This document shows, piece after piece, positions 1 to 7,782 of a stretch of DNA of 46,904 nt. Below the pieces are notes generated by a model, which was not told the origin of the DNA, did no database searches, and saw only the letters and a program-made list of their open reading frames with translations. Source of the DNA: an uncultured Clostridia bacterium (GTDB lineage: Bacteria > Bacillota > Clostridia > UBA1381); NCBI GenBank assembly GCA_959602045.1, contig CAUGRT010000021.1:1-46904 (forward strand). Direction: 5' to 3'. The position numbers and the translations under genes were made by a program. Numbering within the stretch: position 1 is the stretch's first letter; every line of letters starts with the position of its first letter.

Positions 1-466
1 GTAGTTTCAGAAATTTGGGGTAAATTTCGACTGCACTTTTATTGACATTTCCAATATGCACTCATTCCGCCTTTCTTAAAACATGGCGTAAGGGAGACCG
101 AACGCTATCCCTGTTTGTGATATGACATCACAGAATGTATAAATATTCCCTAAAAATTCTTTTTGTGCTTTTTCCGGGTTTGCTCTGCATTCTCTGATCA
201 TATTCTGCCAGCCGCAGTTTTGCCTGCAATTTCTCCATATGTCATTGTTTTTTCATACAAAATCGTCAAAAGTATCTCCCATACCCTCAAGTCACTTTGC
301 GGTTTCATCTGCTTTTTTGAGATTTGGTGTTATGGTATTCCAACCTCTTTTACACGACTTGACTGAATACTTGAATTGCGCACTCCTCTTCTGTTTATTG
401 ATATCCATATCGAATGAACATCAAGTCCGCTATTTTGACGATGATAAAAGTTTACAAAAAATACAT
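1..466. other. non-coding left edge, no convincing gene
   Basis: I see no gene here. Reading the minus strand from about 420 down to 60 gives short stretches that look coding-like, but they are broken by in-frame stops and shifts, so this could be the decayed remnant of a small gene. A 17-base inverted repeat, TGTGATATGACATCACA, lies at 116-132. Its 5-bp arms are 7 bases apart, one more than a standard CRP-type site, so no operator is claimed. Confidence 0.4.
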
Positions 467-495
467 TTTACAATGAAAATAAAATATGATATAAT
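467..495 (+). promoter_or_regulatory. sigma-A-type promoter of the phosphodiester glycosidase gene
   Basis: A -35 box TTTACA (467-472) and a -10 box TATAAT (490-495) are separated by exactly 17 bases. They lie about 50 bases upstream of the ATG at 546, in an AT-rich stretch. Both boxes are near consensus, which suggests constitutive vegetative expression. No operator is visible. Confidence 0.75.
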
Positions 496-545
496 ATATA
501 GTATGTTGGATTTATGCCGCTGTTGGCGGCGGATTGGGGATTTTT

Positions 546-2540
546 ATGAAAAGCAAATTATTAATTTTAACGTTAGCCGCGATGACGGCGGTCACATGGA
601 ATGTCCATGCGGATGTTCTCGGCAATGTATCGGGTGGTTTTTCCAATGATATGGGCGCATATAGCGTTTTTCACAAAACTGAATTTGACGGCGGCAGCGG
701 CGGCAGACAAACCGAATATTATGTGGAATATACGCCAAATACCGACGCCGTTCCCGTGATTGCCAATGATGGCTCTCTTTGGGGACAATCGAATATTAAT
801 ACGGTAAAGGACGTTATGGAATCGCAGGGAAATCGTGTTGTCGCCGGAATTAACGGAGATTTCTTCTCTTTTAAAACCGGATTGCCGATGGGAACAACGA
901 TCAGCGGCGGAACGCTGATTTCCAAAACTGCCGAGGGTCAGCCGGCAATCGGATTCCGCGAGGATGGTACGGCTTTTATTGATCATTTAGAGGTACAAAC
1001 TACCGCCGAAAAAGACGGCATGACGGTCGATATTGAATGTATTAACAAATGGTATCAAAGCGGTTTTGATCCGATTTTTCTGCTGACGGACGCATTCGGA
1101 AAAAGCTCTAAAACCGAATCGGAATGTATTTTTGTCATCGGAACGCCGATTTCCGGTCATTTAAAAATTGACTCCGATCTGAAAATACGAATTGATGAAC
1201 GTTTTGAATACGATGGCGAAATCGCAATTCCGGAGGGTAAAATCGTTTTTGTTCTCGACAAGGCTTTCGGAAAAGAAGAATTAAAAAGCTTTATGAATAA
1301 CCTCAATCCCGGTGATGAGGTCACTATTAAAAACCGTGCCGTAAATTCCGAAACCGGTCAATGGGGTACGGCTGTCGAGGGAACCGGTTCCACCGGCGGA
1401 CGACTTTTGAAAAACGGTGAAATCCAATCCGGATTTGAAGCCGGCACTGCTCCTCGGACAGCTGTCGGAATCAAGCCGGACGGGAATGTGATTCTATATG
1501 TTCTGGACGGCCGTCAGAGCGGCTATAGCTACGGCGCCCAGCTGACAACGCTTGCACAGCGCATGCAGGAATTAGGCTGTACCGATGCGCTGAACTTGGA
1601 TGGCGGCGGTTCGACAACGATGGGCGCACTCTTAGGCGGAGAGAACGCCTTTTCCGTTGTAAACCAACCCTCGGACGGCGTTCTCCGCAGCGTTGCCAAT
1701 TACATCTTTTTAAAGGATAACAGAAAACCTACCGGTGAACCGTGGCTTGTGAATATTGCTCCGCTGAACAGCGTTTATTACTTAGGGGATACTGTAAAAA
1801 TACAAATTCAAAGCGTCTATGATACGCACAATTATAAAATGGACGATTCATCGGCAATCCAAATCACTGCCGAAAACGCCCAAACACTGCAAGACGGCAG
1901 CATTTATTTTGATAAAATCGGAGCAGCCTCCATCCGCATAGCCGGAGGAATCTACGAAAATACCCTTCCGATTACCGTACACCGGCAATATTTCTATGAT
2001 ATGGACGATCATTGGGCGAAACCTCAAATTGAAGCGATGTCCGACCGCGAAATTATTCAAGGCTCAACCGAGGACGGAAAAGCAGTCTTTAAACCTAATA
2101 ATCAAATGACGCGTTCTGAATTTGCAATGATTATCAGCCGTTTTGAAAAACTGGATTTCTCCGAATATGAAACCGTTTCTCTCCCCTTCACCGATACCGA
2201 TTCCATTCAAGCCTGGGCATTGCCTGCGGTCAAAGCCGTTTTCGGCAGCGGTATCATGAACGGAAAATCGGATGATAACGGCGCGACGCTTCAATTTGAC
2301 CCTGAAAGTCCCGTTACGCGTGCAGAGGCTATGACAATGCTGAATCGCGTGCTTCAGCTCGACAGCTATTCCGAAACCGCATTTGCCGACGATGAGTCGA
2401 TTCCGGATTGGGCGCGGGACGGTATTACCCGATTGGTCAGCGCCGGAATTGCCAAAGGTTATGAGGATAATACCATCCGTCCCGGCAATTCTATTACCAG
2501 AGCCGAGGGAACCGTTCTGTTGTATAATTGTCAAAAATAA
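546..2540 (+). CDS. SLH-anchored phosphodiester glycosidase (NAGPA/DUF2233-like)
   Basis: A secreted, surface-anchored protein of 664 aa. An N-terminal signal peptide (MKSKLLILTLAAMTAVTW..., cleavage near HA-D) is followed by a phosphodiester glycosidase domain. That domain shows GINGDFF (about 101-107), RTAVG (about 305) and the hallmark LDGGGST (about 351-357). Three SLH repeats from about residue 482 to the end (DMDDHWAK..., TDTDSIQAW..., ADDESIPDW...) bind cell-wall polymers. The family cleaves sugar-1-phosphodiester bonds: human NAGPA uncovers mannose-6-phosphate, and bacterial members are thought to act on wall or exopolysaccharide phosphodiesters. The start is placed at the ATG at 546, preceded by GGGGA, rather than the in-frame TTG at 534, because the signal peptide then starts correctly. 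The gene is monocistronic, with its own promoter. The family call is firm, the substrate is unknown. Confidence 0.88.
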   Translation: MKSKLLILTLAAMTAVTWNVHADVLGNVSGGFSNDMGAYSVFHKTEFDGGSGGRQTEYYVEYTPNTDAVPVIANDGSLWGQSNINTVKDVMESQGNRVVAGINGDFFSFKTGLPMGTTISGGTLISKTAEGQPAIGFREDGTAFIDHLEVQTTAEKDGMTVDIECINKWYQSGFDPIFLLTDAFGKSSKTESECIFVIGTPISGHLKIDSDLKIRIDERFEYDGEIAIPEGKIVFVLDKAFGKEELKSFMNNLNPGDEVTIKNRAVNSETGQWGTAVEGTGSTGGRLLKNGEIQSGFEAGTAPRTAVGIKPDGNVILYVLDGRQSGYSYGAQLTTLAQRMQELGCTDALNLDGGGSTTMGALLGGENAFSVVNQPSDGVLRSVANYIFLKDNRKPTGEPWLVNIAPLNSVYYLGDTVKIQIQSVYDTHNYKMDDSSAIQITAENAQTLQDGSIYFDKIGAASIRIAGGIYENTLPITVHRQYFYDMDDHWAKPQIEAMSDREIIQGSTEDGKAVFKPNNQMTRSEFAMIISRFEKLDFSEYETVSLPFTDTDSIQAWALPAVKAVFGSGIMNGKSDDNGATLQFDPESPVTRAEAMTMLNRVLQLDSYSETAFADDESIPDWARDGITRLVSAGIAKGYEDNTIRPGNSITRAEGTVLLYNCQK

Positions 2541-2601
2541 TTGTAAAAATCGGGTCAAAACAGCATGTTCCATAAATTGAGTGAAAATCCATAATTTTAT
2601 T

Positions 2602-2631
2602 TGTATATAATTTTTGCATTGGCGCAAAATA
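2602..2631 (+). promoter_or_regulatory. possible forespore (sigma-G/F-like) promoter of the SASP gene
   Basis: TGTATA (2602-2607), a 17-base spacer and CAAAATA (2625-2631) loosely fit the forespore sigma-factor pattern, in which the -10 begins with CA. The position is right for the spore protein gene that starts at 2707. The match is partial and rests mainly on the expectation that SASP genes are forespore-expressed. Confidence 0.35.
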
Positions 2632-2706
2632 GTAGTGTAGTCGATACAATTCGACATACAAATTTAGATAGATTTAAGACTATGGTAACTCAAGGAGGGA
2701 AAGAAC

Positions 2707-2898
2707 ATGAGTAAGTCAAAACTTTCAGTACCCGAGGCAAAGCAAGCAATGGAGCAGTTCAAGATGGAGGCTGCAAACGAAGTAGGCGTGAACCTGAAGC
2801 AGGGTTACAATGGTGACCTGACAGCAAAGCAGGCAGGCTCCGTTGGCGGACAGATGGTAAAGAAAATGATTGAAAGCTACGAAAATTCTGTAAAGTAA
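2707..2898 (+). CDS. alpha/beta-type small acid-soluble spore protein
   Basis: A 63-aa protein with the complete alpha/beta SASP signature: a helix containing KMEAANEVGVNL, which corresponds to the region cut by the GPR germination protease, then GYNGDLTAKQAGSVGGQMVKK. These proteins coat and protect spore DNA, shift it towards an A-like form, and are degraded at germination as an amino-acid source. The ribosome binding site AAGGAGGG is very strong (2692-2699), as expected for an abundant protein. The gene stands alone and ends in a strong terminator. It is direct evidence that the organism, or a recent ancestor, sporulates. Confidence 0.95.
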   Translation: MSKSKLSVPEAKQAMEQFKMEAANEVGVNLKQGYNGDLTAKQAGSVGGQMVKKMIESYENSVK

Positions 2899-2947
2899 GC
2901 TAAAGTCATGATTCTACGCATACTGCGGCAAGTATGCTCGGTATGAA

Positions 2948-2990
2948 AAAAGCTGTTATGTATGAAAATCAACCATACATAACAGCTTTT
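2948..2990. terminator. bidirectional terminator between SASP and the DUF6873-like gene
   Basis: A perfect 17-bp inverted repeat (2948-2964 with 2974-2990; 9-base loop) is flanked by A-rich sequence on the left and GTTTTT on the right. It can terminate the plus-strand SASP gene. The run of A on the left gives a U-run for the convergent minus-strand gene that ends at 2995, although that stem overlaps the gene's last bases closely. Confidence 0.9.
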
Positions 2991-2994
2991 GTTT

Positions 2995-3732
2995 TTAACA
3001 TTCCAAAATAGGAAGAATCGACCCCACATCCGTAATACAGCCTTTTTTCAGTTCGCAAACCGAAACACCGTGCATTTTGCAAAATGCGCGTATGCTTTCT
3101 CCGTCCGGATGTGTTTTCAATTCGCCGTTTACCGCAAGCAAATCCGGGGCAAGCAATCCGGTGGCTCCTCCGATAAAGCCATAATTCACTCCCGGTAATT
3201 CAATAAACCCCGGCGTGATGATTAAAACCTCGATCCCATTCTTCCGGCACTGCTCCGCAATTCCCCAATCCGCGGTAATGACCGCATGCTCACTCACAAT
3301 ACATGTACTGCACTTGCTATACCCTTGCTTTACGTTTAAAAACGTTTCGGCTTCACAAACAATTTCATTCGCGGTATTTTTCAAATTTCCGATTACATAC
3401 TGCCCCAGAGCGGTGCAGTTATACAAAATATCATACGGATAATCGCTTTTTAATGTCCGCGTTCCCGAAATCATGACCGCATCCGGAAAACATTTTTGGT
3501 AATAGGCGTATACCTCCCTTGCAACCGCAAAACGATTTCCGCCCAGATGATGCAGCATCATATCCGCATGACCGCTCACCGCCGGTTGTAATGCCGAAAC
3601 CTCGACTGTCGGAATCACGCGGATTCCCAAAGTCTGCAATTGCCTGACCGCCTGCTCGTCCATTCCGGAATCGGCAACCACACAGCAAACCGATTTTTTC
3701 GGAAGATTGGGCGTCACAAGATACGATTCCAT
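2995..3732 (-). CDS. DUF6873-like (GME-fold) protein, function unknown
   Basis: A 245-aa soluble protein without a signal peptide. It resembles the conserved clostridial DUF6873 family, which is thought to share the guanidino-group-modifying (GME) fold of dimethylarginine hydrolases. Visible landmarks are CVVADSGMDEQAV near the N-terminus, a middle CSTCIVSEHAVITADWG segment, and NYGFIGGATGLL. Several cysteines are clustered. It follows ligA by 10 bases, with a ribosome binding site AGGGGAAG, so the two genes are probably co-transcribed. I recognise the family from memory only. The catalytic function is not established and I do not assign one. Confidence 0.6.
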   Translation of the reverse strand: MESYLVTPNLPKKSVCCVVADSGMDEQAVRQLQTLGIRVIPTVEVSALQPAVSGHADMMLHHLGGNRFAVAREVYAYYQKCFPDAVMISGTRTLKSDYPYDILYNCTALGQYVIGNLKNTANEIVCEAETFLNVKQGYSKCSTCIVSEHAVITADWGIAEQCRKNGIEVLIITPGFIELPGVNYGFIGGATGLLAPDLLAVNGELKTHPDGESIRAFCKMHGVSVCELKKGCITDVGSILPILEC

Positions 3733-3742
3733 AAGACTTCCC

Positions 3743-5728
3743 CTATTTCGTCATTTCCTCAAACTCATCCTCGCTAATCACCGCAATCCCCAGAGCCTGT
3801 GCCTTTTCCAGCTTGCTCCCGGCGTCCGCTCCGGCTAAAACATAGTCGGTTTTCTTGGAAACGGAGGACGAGGTTTTGCCGCCGTAGCGTTCGATGATTG
3901 CCGAGGCTTCGCTTCGTTTATATTTTTCGAGCGTTCCGGTCAGAACAAACACCTTTCCGTCAAAACGCTTGTCAATCAGTTCTTCCTCGCTGTTATCCTT
4001 GCAATGTACACCGGCCTCCGCAAGGCGTTGTAAAAACATTCTGTTTTGCGGTTCTTCAAAAAACTCTACCACCGACACCGCCATAATCTCGCCAATGTCG
4101 TCAATTTCCGTTAATTCCTCTACCGTTGCCGTCTGCAAATTCTCAATGGTTTTGTAGCGTTTGGCAATCAGTTTTGCCGCTTTTTCGCCGATATGACGGA
4201 TTCCCAAGCCGAAAATCAGCCGATATAGCGGATTGCTTTTGGAACGTTCCAGAGAGGTCATCAGATTTTGCGCCGACTTCTCCCCCATTTTTTCCATATC
4301 GGCAATATCCTCTGCCTTCAAATAATATAAATCCGCCGCTGTTTCAATCAAATTTCGATCCAACAGCTGTTCGATAATGGAAGGGCCTAAACCGTCAATA
4401 TTCATTGCATCGCGCGAAACAAAATGCACAATATTCCGAAAGCGCTGCGCCGGGCAGTTGACACCGGTACAGCGATATGCCGCCTCGCCTTCCTCCCGTA
4501 CCACAGCTGCGCCACATTCCAGACAATGCTCCGGCATATGAAATTCCTTTTCATCGCCCGAACGATCCTCTTTCAAGACCTCCACAACCGCCGGAATAAT
4601 ATCGCCGGCTTTTTGAATCACAACCGTATCGCCGATCCGAATATCCTTTTCCCGAATATAGTCCATATTATGCAGCGTTGCTCTCGAAACATTAGATCCG
4701 GCAATATGCACAGTATCCAAAATTGCCAGCGGCGTCAGCACACCGGTTCTGCCGACCTGCACCTTAATATCCCGAATCACCGTCGTCTGCTTTTCTGCCG
4801 GATATTTATATGCAATCGCCCATCGCGGAAATTTTGCCGTAACGCCCAATTGGCGGCGAATCTCAAAGTCATTCACCTTAACAACCGCGCCGTCAATATC
4901 AAAATAAAGCTGACCGCGCTCCTCGCCAATCCGCTGAATTTGCTCAAATGCGGCATCCATCGTAGGAAAAACCGAATCATTTAAAATCGTCTTAAAGCCT
5001 TGCTCTTTCAAAAAATGCAGACCCTCAATATGATTCTTCAGCTCCACTCCGCGCACCTGCTGAATATTAAACACAAAAATATCCAGCTGCCGTTTCGCCG
5101 CAATTTTGGGGTCGAGTTGCCGTAAAGAACCGGCTGCCGCATTTCTCGGATTGGCAAACAGCGGCTGATCGGACGCCTCCAACAGGGCATTGATTTTCTG
5201 AAAATTCTCACGCGATAAGAAAACCTCTCCGCGCACCTCCAGATAAGGAATTTTATCCTTCAGACTCAGCGGAATGGAACGAATCGTCTTTAAATTTTCC
5301 GAAACATCCTCTCCGGTAATCCCATCTCCGCGCGTTGAACCTCGGACAAACTCCCCGTTTTCATATTCCAGTGAAACCGATAAACCGTCAATTTTATGCT
5401 CCACCACATACTCCACATCCGGAAACTGCTCCCGAACACGTTTGTCAAAATCAAGCAGCTCCTCCTTTGAAAATGCTTTCTGCAGGCTCTGCATTTCCAC
5501 ATCATGATGCACCTTCACAAACGAGGAAACCGCCTCACCGCCCACACGCATAGTCGGCGAATTGGCTTTCTTGAACTGCGGATATTGCTCCTCTAATTTT
5601 TCCAGTTCCGAAAGCATCGCGTCAAATTCAAAGTCCGAAATTTCCGGCGAATCCTCAACATAATATTTATAATTATGATAATTCAGCTGTTCCGTCAGCT
5701 CCTGTATGCGTTCTTGCGGTGTAGTCAT
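3743..5728 (-). CDS. ligA: NAD-dependent DNA ligase
   Basis: At 661 aa this is the typical full length for bacterial LigA, which seals nicks in replication and repair using NAD+. The adenylation domain carries the nucleophile lysine in HKIDG (K112), followed by an OB-fold region. A zinc finger uses C402, C405, C420 and C425, helix-hairpin-helix repeats follow (GLGIRHIGEKAA, DIGEIMA), and a C-terminal BRCT domain spans about 585-661. All expected domains are intact. It has its own promoter (5763-5791) and an AAGGA-type ribosome binding site. The downstream DUF6873-like gene starts 10 bases later. This is a housekeeping gene. Confidence 0.98.
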   Translation of the reverse strand: MTTPQERIQELTEQLNYHNYKYYVEDSPEISDFEFDAMLSELEKLEEQYPQFKKANSPTMRVGGEAVSSFVKVHHDVEMQSLQKAFSKEELLDFDKRVREQFPDVEYVVEHKIDGLSVSLEYENGEFVRGSTRGDGITGEDVSENLKTIRSIPLSLKDKIPYLEVRGEVFLSRENFQKINALLEASDQPLFANPRNAAAGSLRQLDPKIAAKRQLDIFVFNIQQVRGVELKNHIEGLHFLKEQGFKTILNDSVFPTMDAAFEQIQRIGEERGQLYFDIDGAVVKVNDFEIRRQLGVTAKFPRWAIAYKYPAEKQTTVIRDIKVQVGRTGVLTPLAILDTVHIAGSNVSRATLHNMDYIREKDIRIGDTVVIQKAGDIIPAVVEVLKEDRSGDEKEFHMPEHCLECGAAVVREEGEAAYRCTGVNCPAQRFRNIVHFVSRDAMNIDGLGPSIIEQLLDRNLIETAADLYYLKAEDIADMEKMGEKSAQNLMTSLERSKSNPLYRLIFGLGIRHIGEKAAKLIAKRYKTIENLQTATVEELTEIDDIGEIMAVSVVEFFEEPQNRMFLQRLAEAGVHCKDNSEEELIDKRFDGKVFVLTGTLEKYKRSEASAIIERYGGKTSSSVSKKTDYVLAGADAGSKLEKAQALGIAVISEDEFEEMTK

Positions 5729-5762
5729 GCGTTTTCCTGTCCTTTCAGATTACTTTTTATTT

Positions 5763-5791
5763 AGTATAACACCTCCGCAAGAATCTGTCAA
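5763..5791 (-). promoter_or_regulatory. sigma-A promoter of ligA
   Basis: Read on the minus strand, TTGACA (5786-5791) and TATACT (5763-5768) are separated by exactly 17 bases, about 35 bases upstream of the ligA ATG. The -35 is a perfect consensus. Confidence 0.85.
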
Positions 5792-5845
5792 GCTTGCAAA
5801 AGGCGTATCCGTCGTTTTTATAACCATTCCTAAGGCACAAAACTT

Positions 5846-6001
5846 AAGTCTGAAAGAAAATCGCTCAGAGTGCTGCTTTGCAGCGAATGGTACTGTACGA
5901 TGGTACTTCTCACTGCGGTTCGGTCACTGAATGGCTCTGACAATTCAGCCGCTTCGCTACCCGAGCAAAAAGTTGTGCTATGGGCGATTTTATTCAGACT
6001 T
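5846..6001. repeat. long imperfect hairpin between ligA and the SGNH gene
   Basis: The outer arms AAGTCTGAA...AAAATCGC (from 5846) and GCGATTTTATTCAGACTT (ending at 6001) pair over about 17 bases with a small internal bulge, enclosing roughly 120 bases rich in smaller inverted repeats. On the minus strand the interior contains GTAGCG...GCGG...TGTCAGAGCC. That order resembles the core of the four-copy repeat family elsewhere in this window, so it may be a diverged relative. It may also serve as the 3' end of the minus-strand operon that stops at 6032. Together with the ligA promoter it accounts for the 303-base gap. Confidence 0.45.
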
Positions 6002-6031
6002 CCTCTCCCAAAATCCTTGTAAAATCATCAC

Positions 6032-6766
6032 TCAATCCGCATATTCCCGAACCACTTTATGGACACAATTCTGTATCACCGTCTGATCTGCCATTGACAC
6101 CGGTTCATCCGTATCCGCGAAAACATTTCCGACACAGCTTTTCCCGGTTAAACGCTCATACCATGTATACCCCAGTGCCAGCCGCCCGATCCCCAAAGAC
6201 GCATGGAAAGTGTCACGATGCAAATTCCCGATTCCGCTGCGAATCAGATCTTGAAAAACCGCGCCGCACGGAATCTGCGCAACACCGCCCAAATCCTCGG
6301 CCGCCTTTTGGTATGCGTTTTTCAAATCCGCAAACATTTCACATTGCTTCTTGTAGCCCATTTCTTGAATCAACCGCTTGCTGCCCTCCTCATACGCCCA
6401 GGTCTGGTGAATCATCAGCTTTGCCTTAGGCGCATGAATTTTTACATAATCCGCAACCACATTCAGATAAGGCTGAAAGGTATCGTAATTCACACTTTGA
6501 CTGCTCGCCTGCTGCAAAGTCACAACATCCCAAACATCGCTTTGCAGCGCCTGCTTGATGGAAACCTTAATCCCCGTGCGTTCTCCGTTATATTCAAAAT
6601 CATAATCCGCCGCGTCATTATGCATATTCGCATAATGCCTTGAAAGCGGACAACCGCCGATAAAAAGATTGACCGTCTTAAGCTCCTCTCCATCCGCTTT
6701 TGCAATCGCATGAAGATACCGCATCGCGTCATTCGAAAAACTGTTTCCGATCGCTAATACTTTCAT
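6032..6766 (-). CDS. SGNH/DUF4886-type hydrolase, cytoplasmic
   Basis: A 244-aa protein with the SGNH (GDSL-like) hydrolase layout. The nucleophile motif GNSFS is at the N-terminus (Ser9), a glycine block GG lies near residue 38, TLQQASSQS is in the position of the Asn/Gln block, and the C-terminal DTFHASLGIGR supplies the histidine. DUF4886 proteins are commonly found in polysaccharide loci and are presumed to remove acyl groups from sugars. There is no signal peptide, so it would act on imported fragments. It is the last gene of the long minus-strand locus, with a strong AAGGGAG ribosome binding site, and it is separated from the previous gene by two structured repeats. The exact substrate is unknown. 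Confidence 0.72.
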   Translation of the reverse strand: MKVLAIGNSFSNDAMRYLHAIAKADGEELKTVNLFIGGCPLSRHYANMHNDAADYDFEYNGERTGIKVSIKQALQSDVWDVVTLQQASSQSVNYDTFQPYLNVVADYVKIHAPKAKLMIHQTWAYEEGSKRLIQEMGYKKQCEMFADLKNAYQKAAEDLGGVAQIPCGAVFQDLIRSGIGNLHRDTFHASLGIGRLALGYTWYERLTGKSCVGNVFADTDEPVSMADQTVIQNCVHKVVREYAD

Positions 6767-6807
6767 AATCTCAAACTCCCTTCATAAAAAACAAACCATT
6801 TATTAAA

Positions 6808-6900
6808 GAAATTTCATCTGTATTTCGATCTATGCAGACGAGTTCCGCGCAACGTAGCGGATGTTTGAGTCGGAATAGAGCGAAATACAGATGAAATTTC
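6808..6900 (+). repeat. structured repeat, copy A
   Basis: A 20-bp perfect inverted repeat (6808-6827 with 6881-6900) extends inward by about six more pairs with one mismatch. It encloses a core shared with copies B, C and D: CGAGTTCCGCGCA, CGTAGCGGATGT, then GAGTCGGAATAG. It lies in the gap between the two SGNH-type genes, in the opposite orientation to them. The arms differ from the other copies but keep complementarity. Confidence 0.85.
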
Positions 6901-6978
6901 CTGCCCCTTATTTGGATTGAGGGCTATTGCAATAAAATAAATATTTCCAAGCAATTCAATTGCTTAGATGTAGCGCAC
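6901..6978. other. spacer between repeat copies A and B, with a perfect palindrome
   Basis: This 78-base spacer holds a 17-base perfect palindrome, AAGCAATTCAATTGCTT, at 6949-6965 (8-bp arms around one base). I see no gene or promoter that I would defend. It could be a protein-binding site or part of a composite element with the two flanking hairpins. Confidence 0.4.
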
Positions 6979-7076
6979 GAAAGTTCAACTGTTTTTCATT
7001 TTATGAAGGCGAGTTCTACTCCGCGCAGCGTAGCGGATGTCTGAGCCGCAATAGAATGAAAAACAGTTGAACTTTC
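6979..7076 (+). repeat. structured repeat, copy B
   Basis: A 22-bp perfect inverted repeat (6979-7000 with 7055-7076) extends by four more pairs, including one U.G (7001 with 7054). The core matches copies A, C and D (GGCGAGTTC, CCGCGCAGCGTAGCGGATGT, GAGCCGCAATAG), with a five-base insertion after GAGTTC. It lies just downstream of the SGNH hydrolase gene that ends at 7094. Arm positions 5, 10, 15 and 20 differ from copy A on both sides, so pairing is preserved. Confidence 0.87.
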
Positions 7077-7093
7077 TATCCAAGATTTCTTGA

Positions 7094-7756
7094 TTAGTCA
7101 ATCCATCCTGCTTTCCGAACACATTCCAGCCATGTCCGCGCCATCAGCTCATGACCTGCATTGGTTGCATGAATACAGTCTACCGACCAATGCTCCGGCG
7201 GCGCAATTTCCTGTGCTTTTTGGAACTGCTCATAGTACGGCACAAAAACCGCATGATACTTTTGCGCCAGCTCCCGTACAATCTCACGCCGCTCGGTAAG
7301 CTGTCCGTTCCAAAGCTCCCAATCTGCCACAATATCCCGTCCCAATTCGGGCGTATCATGAGTAATTTTAAACAGAAACGGCTCGCCGAGAACCAGTTTC
7401 AAATCCGGATTTTTCTCTAACGACTCCTTAATCATCAATTCATAAATAAACTGAAATTTCTTTGCGTCCGCACCTTGATTCATCCGTATTGCAAATCCAA
7501 TATCGTTCACTCCGCTTAAAATGCTCAAAATATTGCAGTCAATATTTAAAGCGTCCTCAATCCAACGGCTATACGTATCGGCAATACGGCTCCCGTTATA
7601 GGCACGATTCCATACGACCGTATCCGGATAATCGCATGTCAGCTTTGATGCAATCAGATTCACATACCCGTAGCCGTATGCCTGAACCGGGTTATGACCC
7701 GTTCTATCCCTGCCGCAATCCGTCAGAGAATCTCCTTGAAATAATATTTTTAACAT
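7094..7756 (-). CDS. SGNH/GDSL esterase, cytoplasmic
   Basis: A 220-aa member of the GDSL/SGNH hydrolase family. GDSLTD (Ser10) is block I, NGSR lies near residue 55 as block II, GVND is block III, and DCIHATNAGHELMA is block V with the catalytic Asp and His. All four catalytic-type residues (S, G, N, H) are present. There is no signal peptide. Family members remove acetyl groups from polysaccharides or act as lysophospholipases, and the neighbouring GH28-like and GH141-like genes favour sugar deacetylation inside the cell. It starts 26 bases after the stop of the GH28-like gene, with an AAAGGAG ribosome binding site, so the two are co-transcribed. Confidence 0.85.
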   Translation of the reverse strand: MLKILFQGDSLTDCGRDRTGHNPVQAYGYGYVNLIASKLTCDYPDTVVWNRAYNGSRIADTYSRWIEDALNIDCNILSILSGVNDIGFAIRMNQGADAKKFQFIYELMIKESLEKNPDLKLVLGEPFLFKITHDTPELGRDIVADWELWNGQLTERREIVRELAQKYHAVFVPYYEQFQKAQEIAPPEHWSVDCIHATNAGHELMARTWLECVRKAGWID

Positions 7757-7782
7757 ATGAAAACTCCTTTCCTAATCGTCCT

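Noticed and set aside
116..132. CRP/FNR-like palindrome TGTGA-N7-TCACA
   Set aside because: Spacing is 7 rather than 6 and it lies about 335 bases upstream of the nearest promoter.
60..430. Coding-like stretches on the minus strand of the left edge
   Set aside because: In-frame stops and frame changes interrupt every reading and no family is recognisable; too weak to call a pseudogene.
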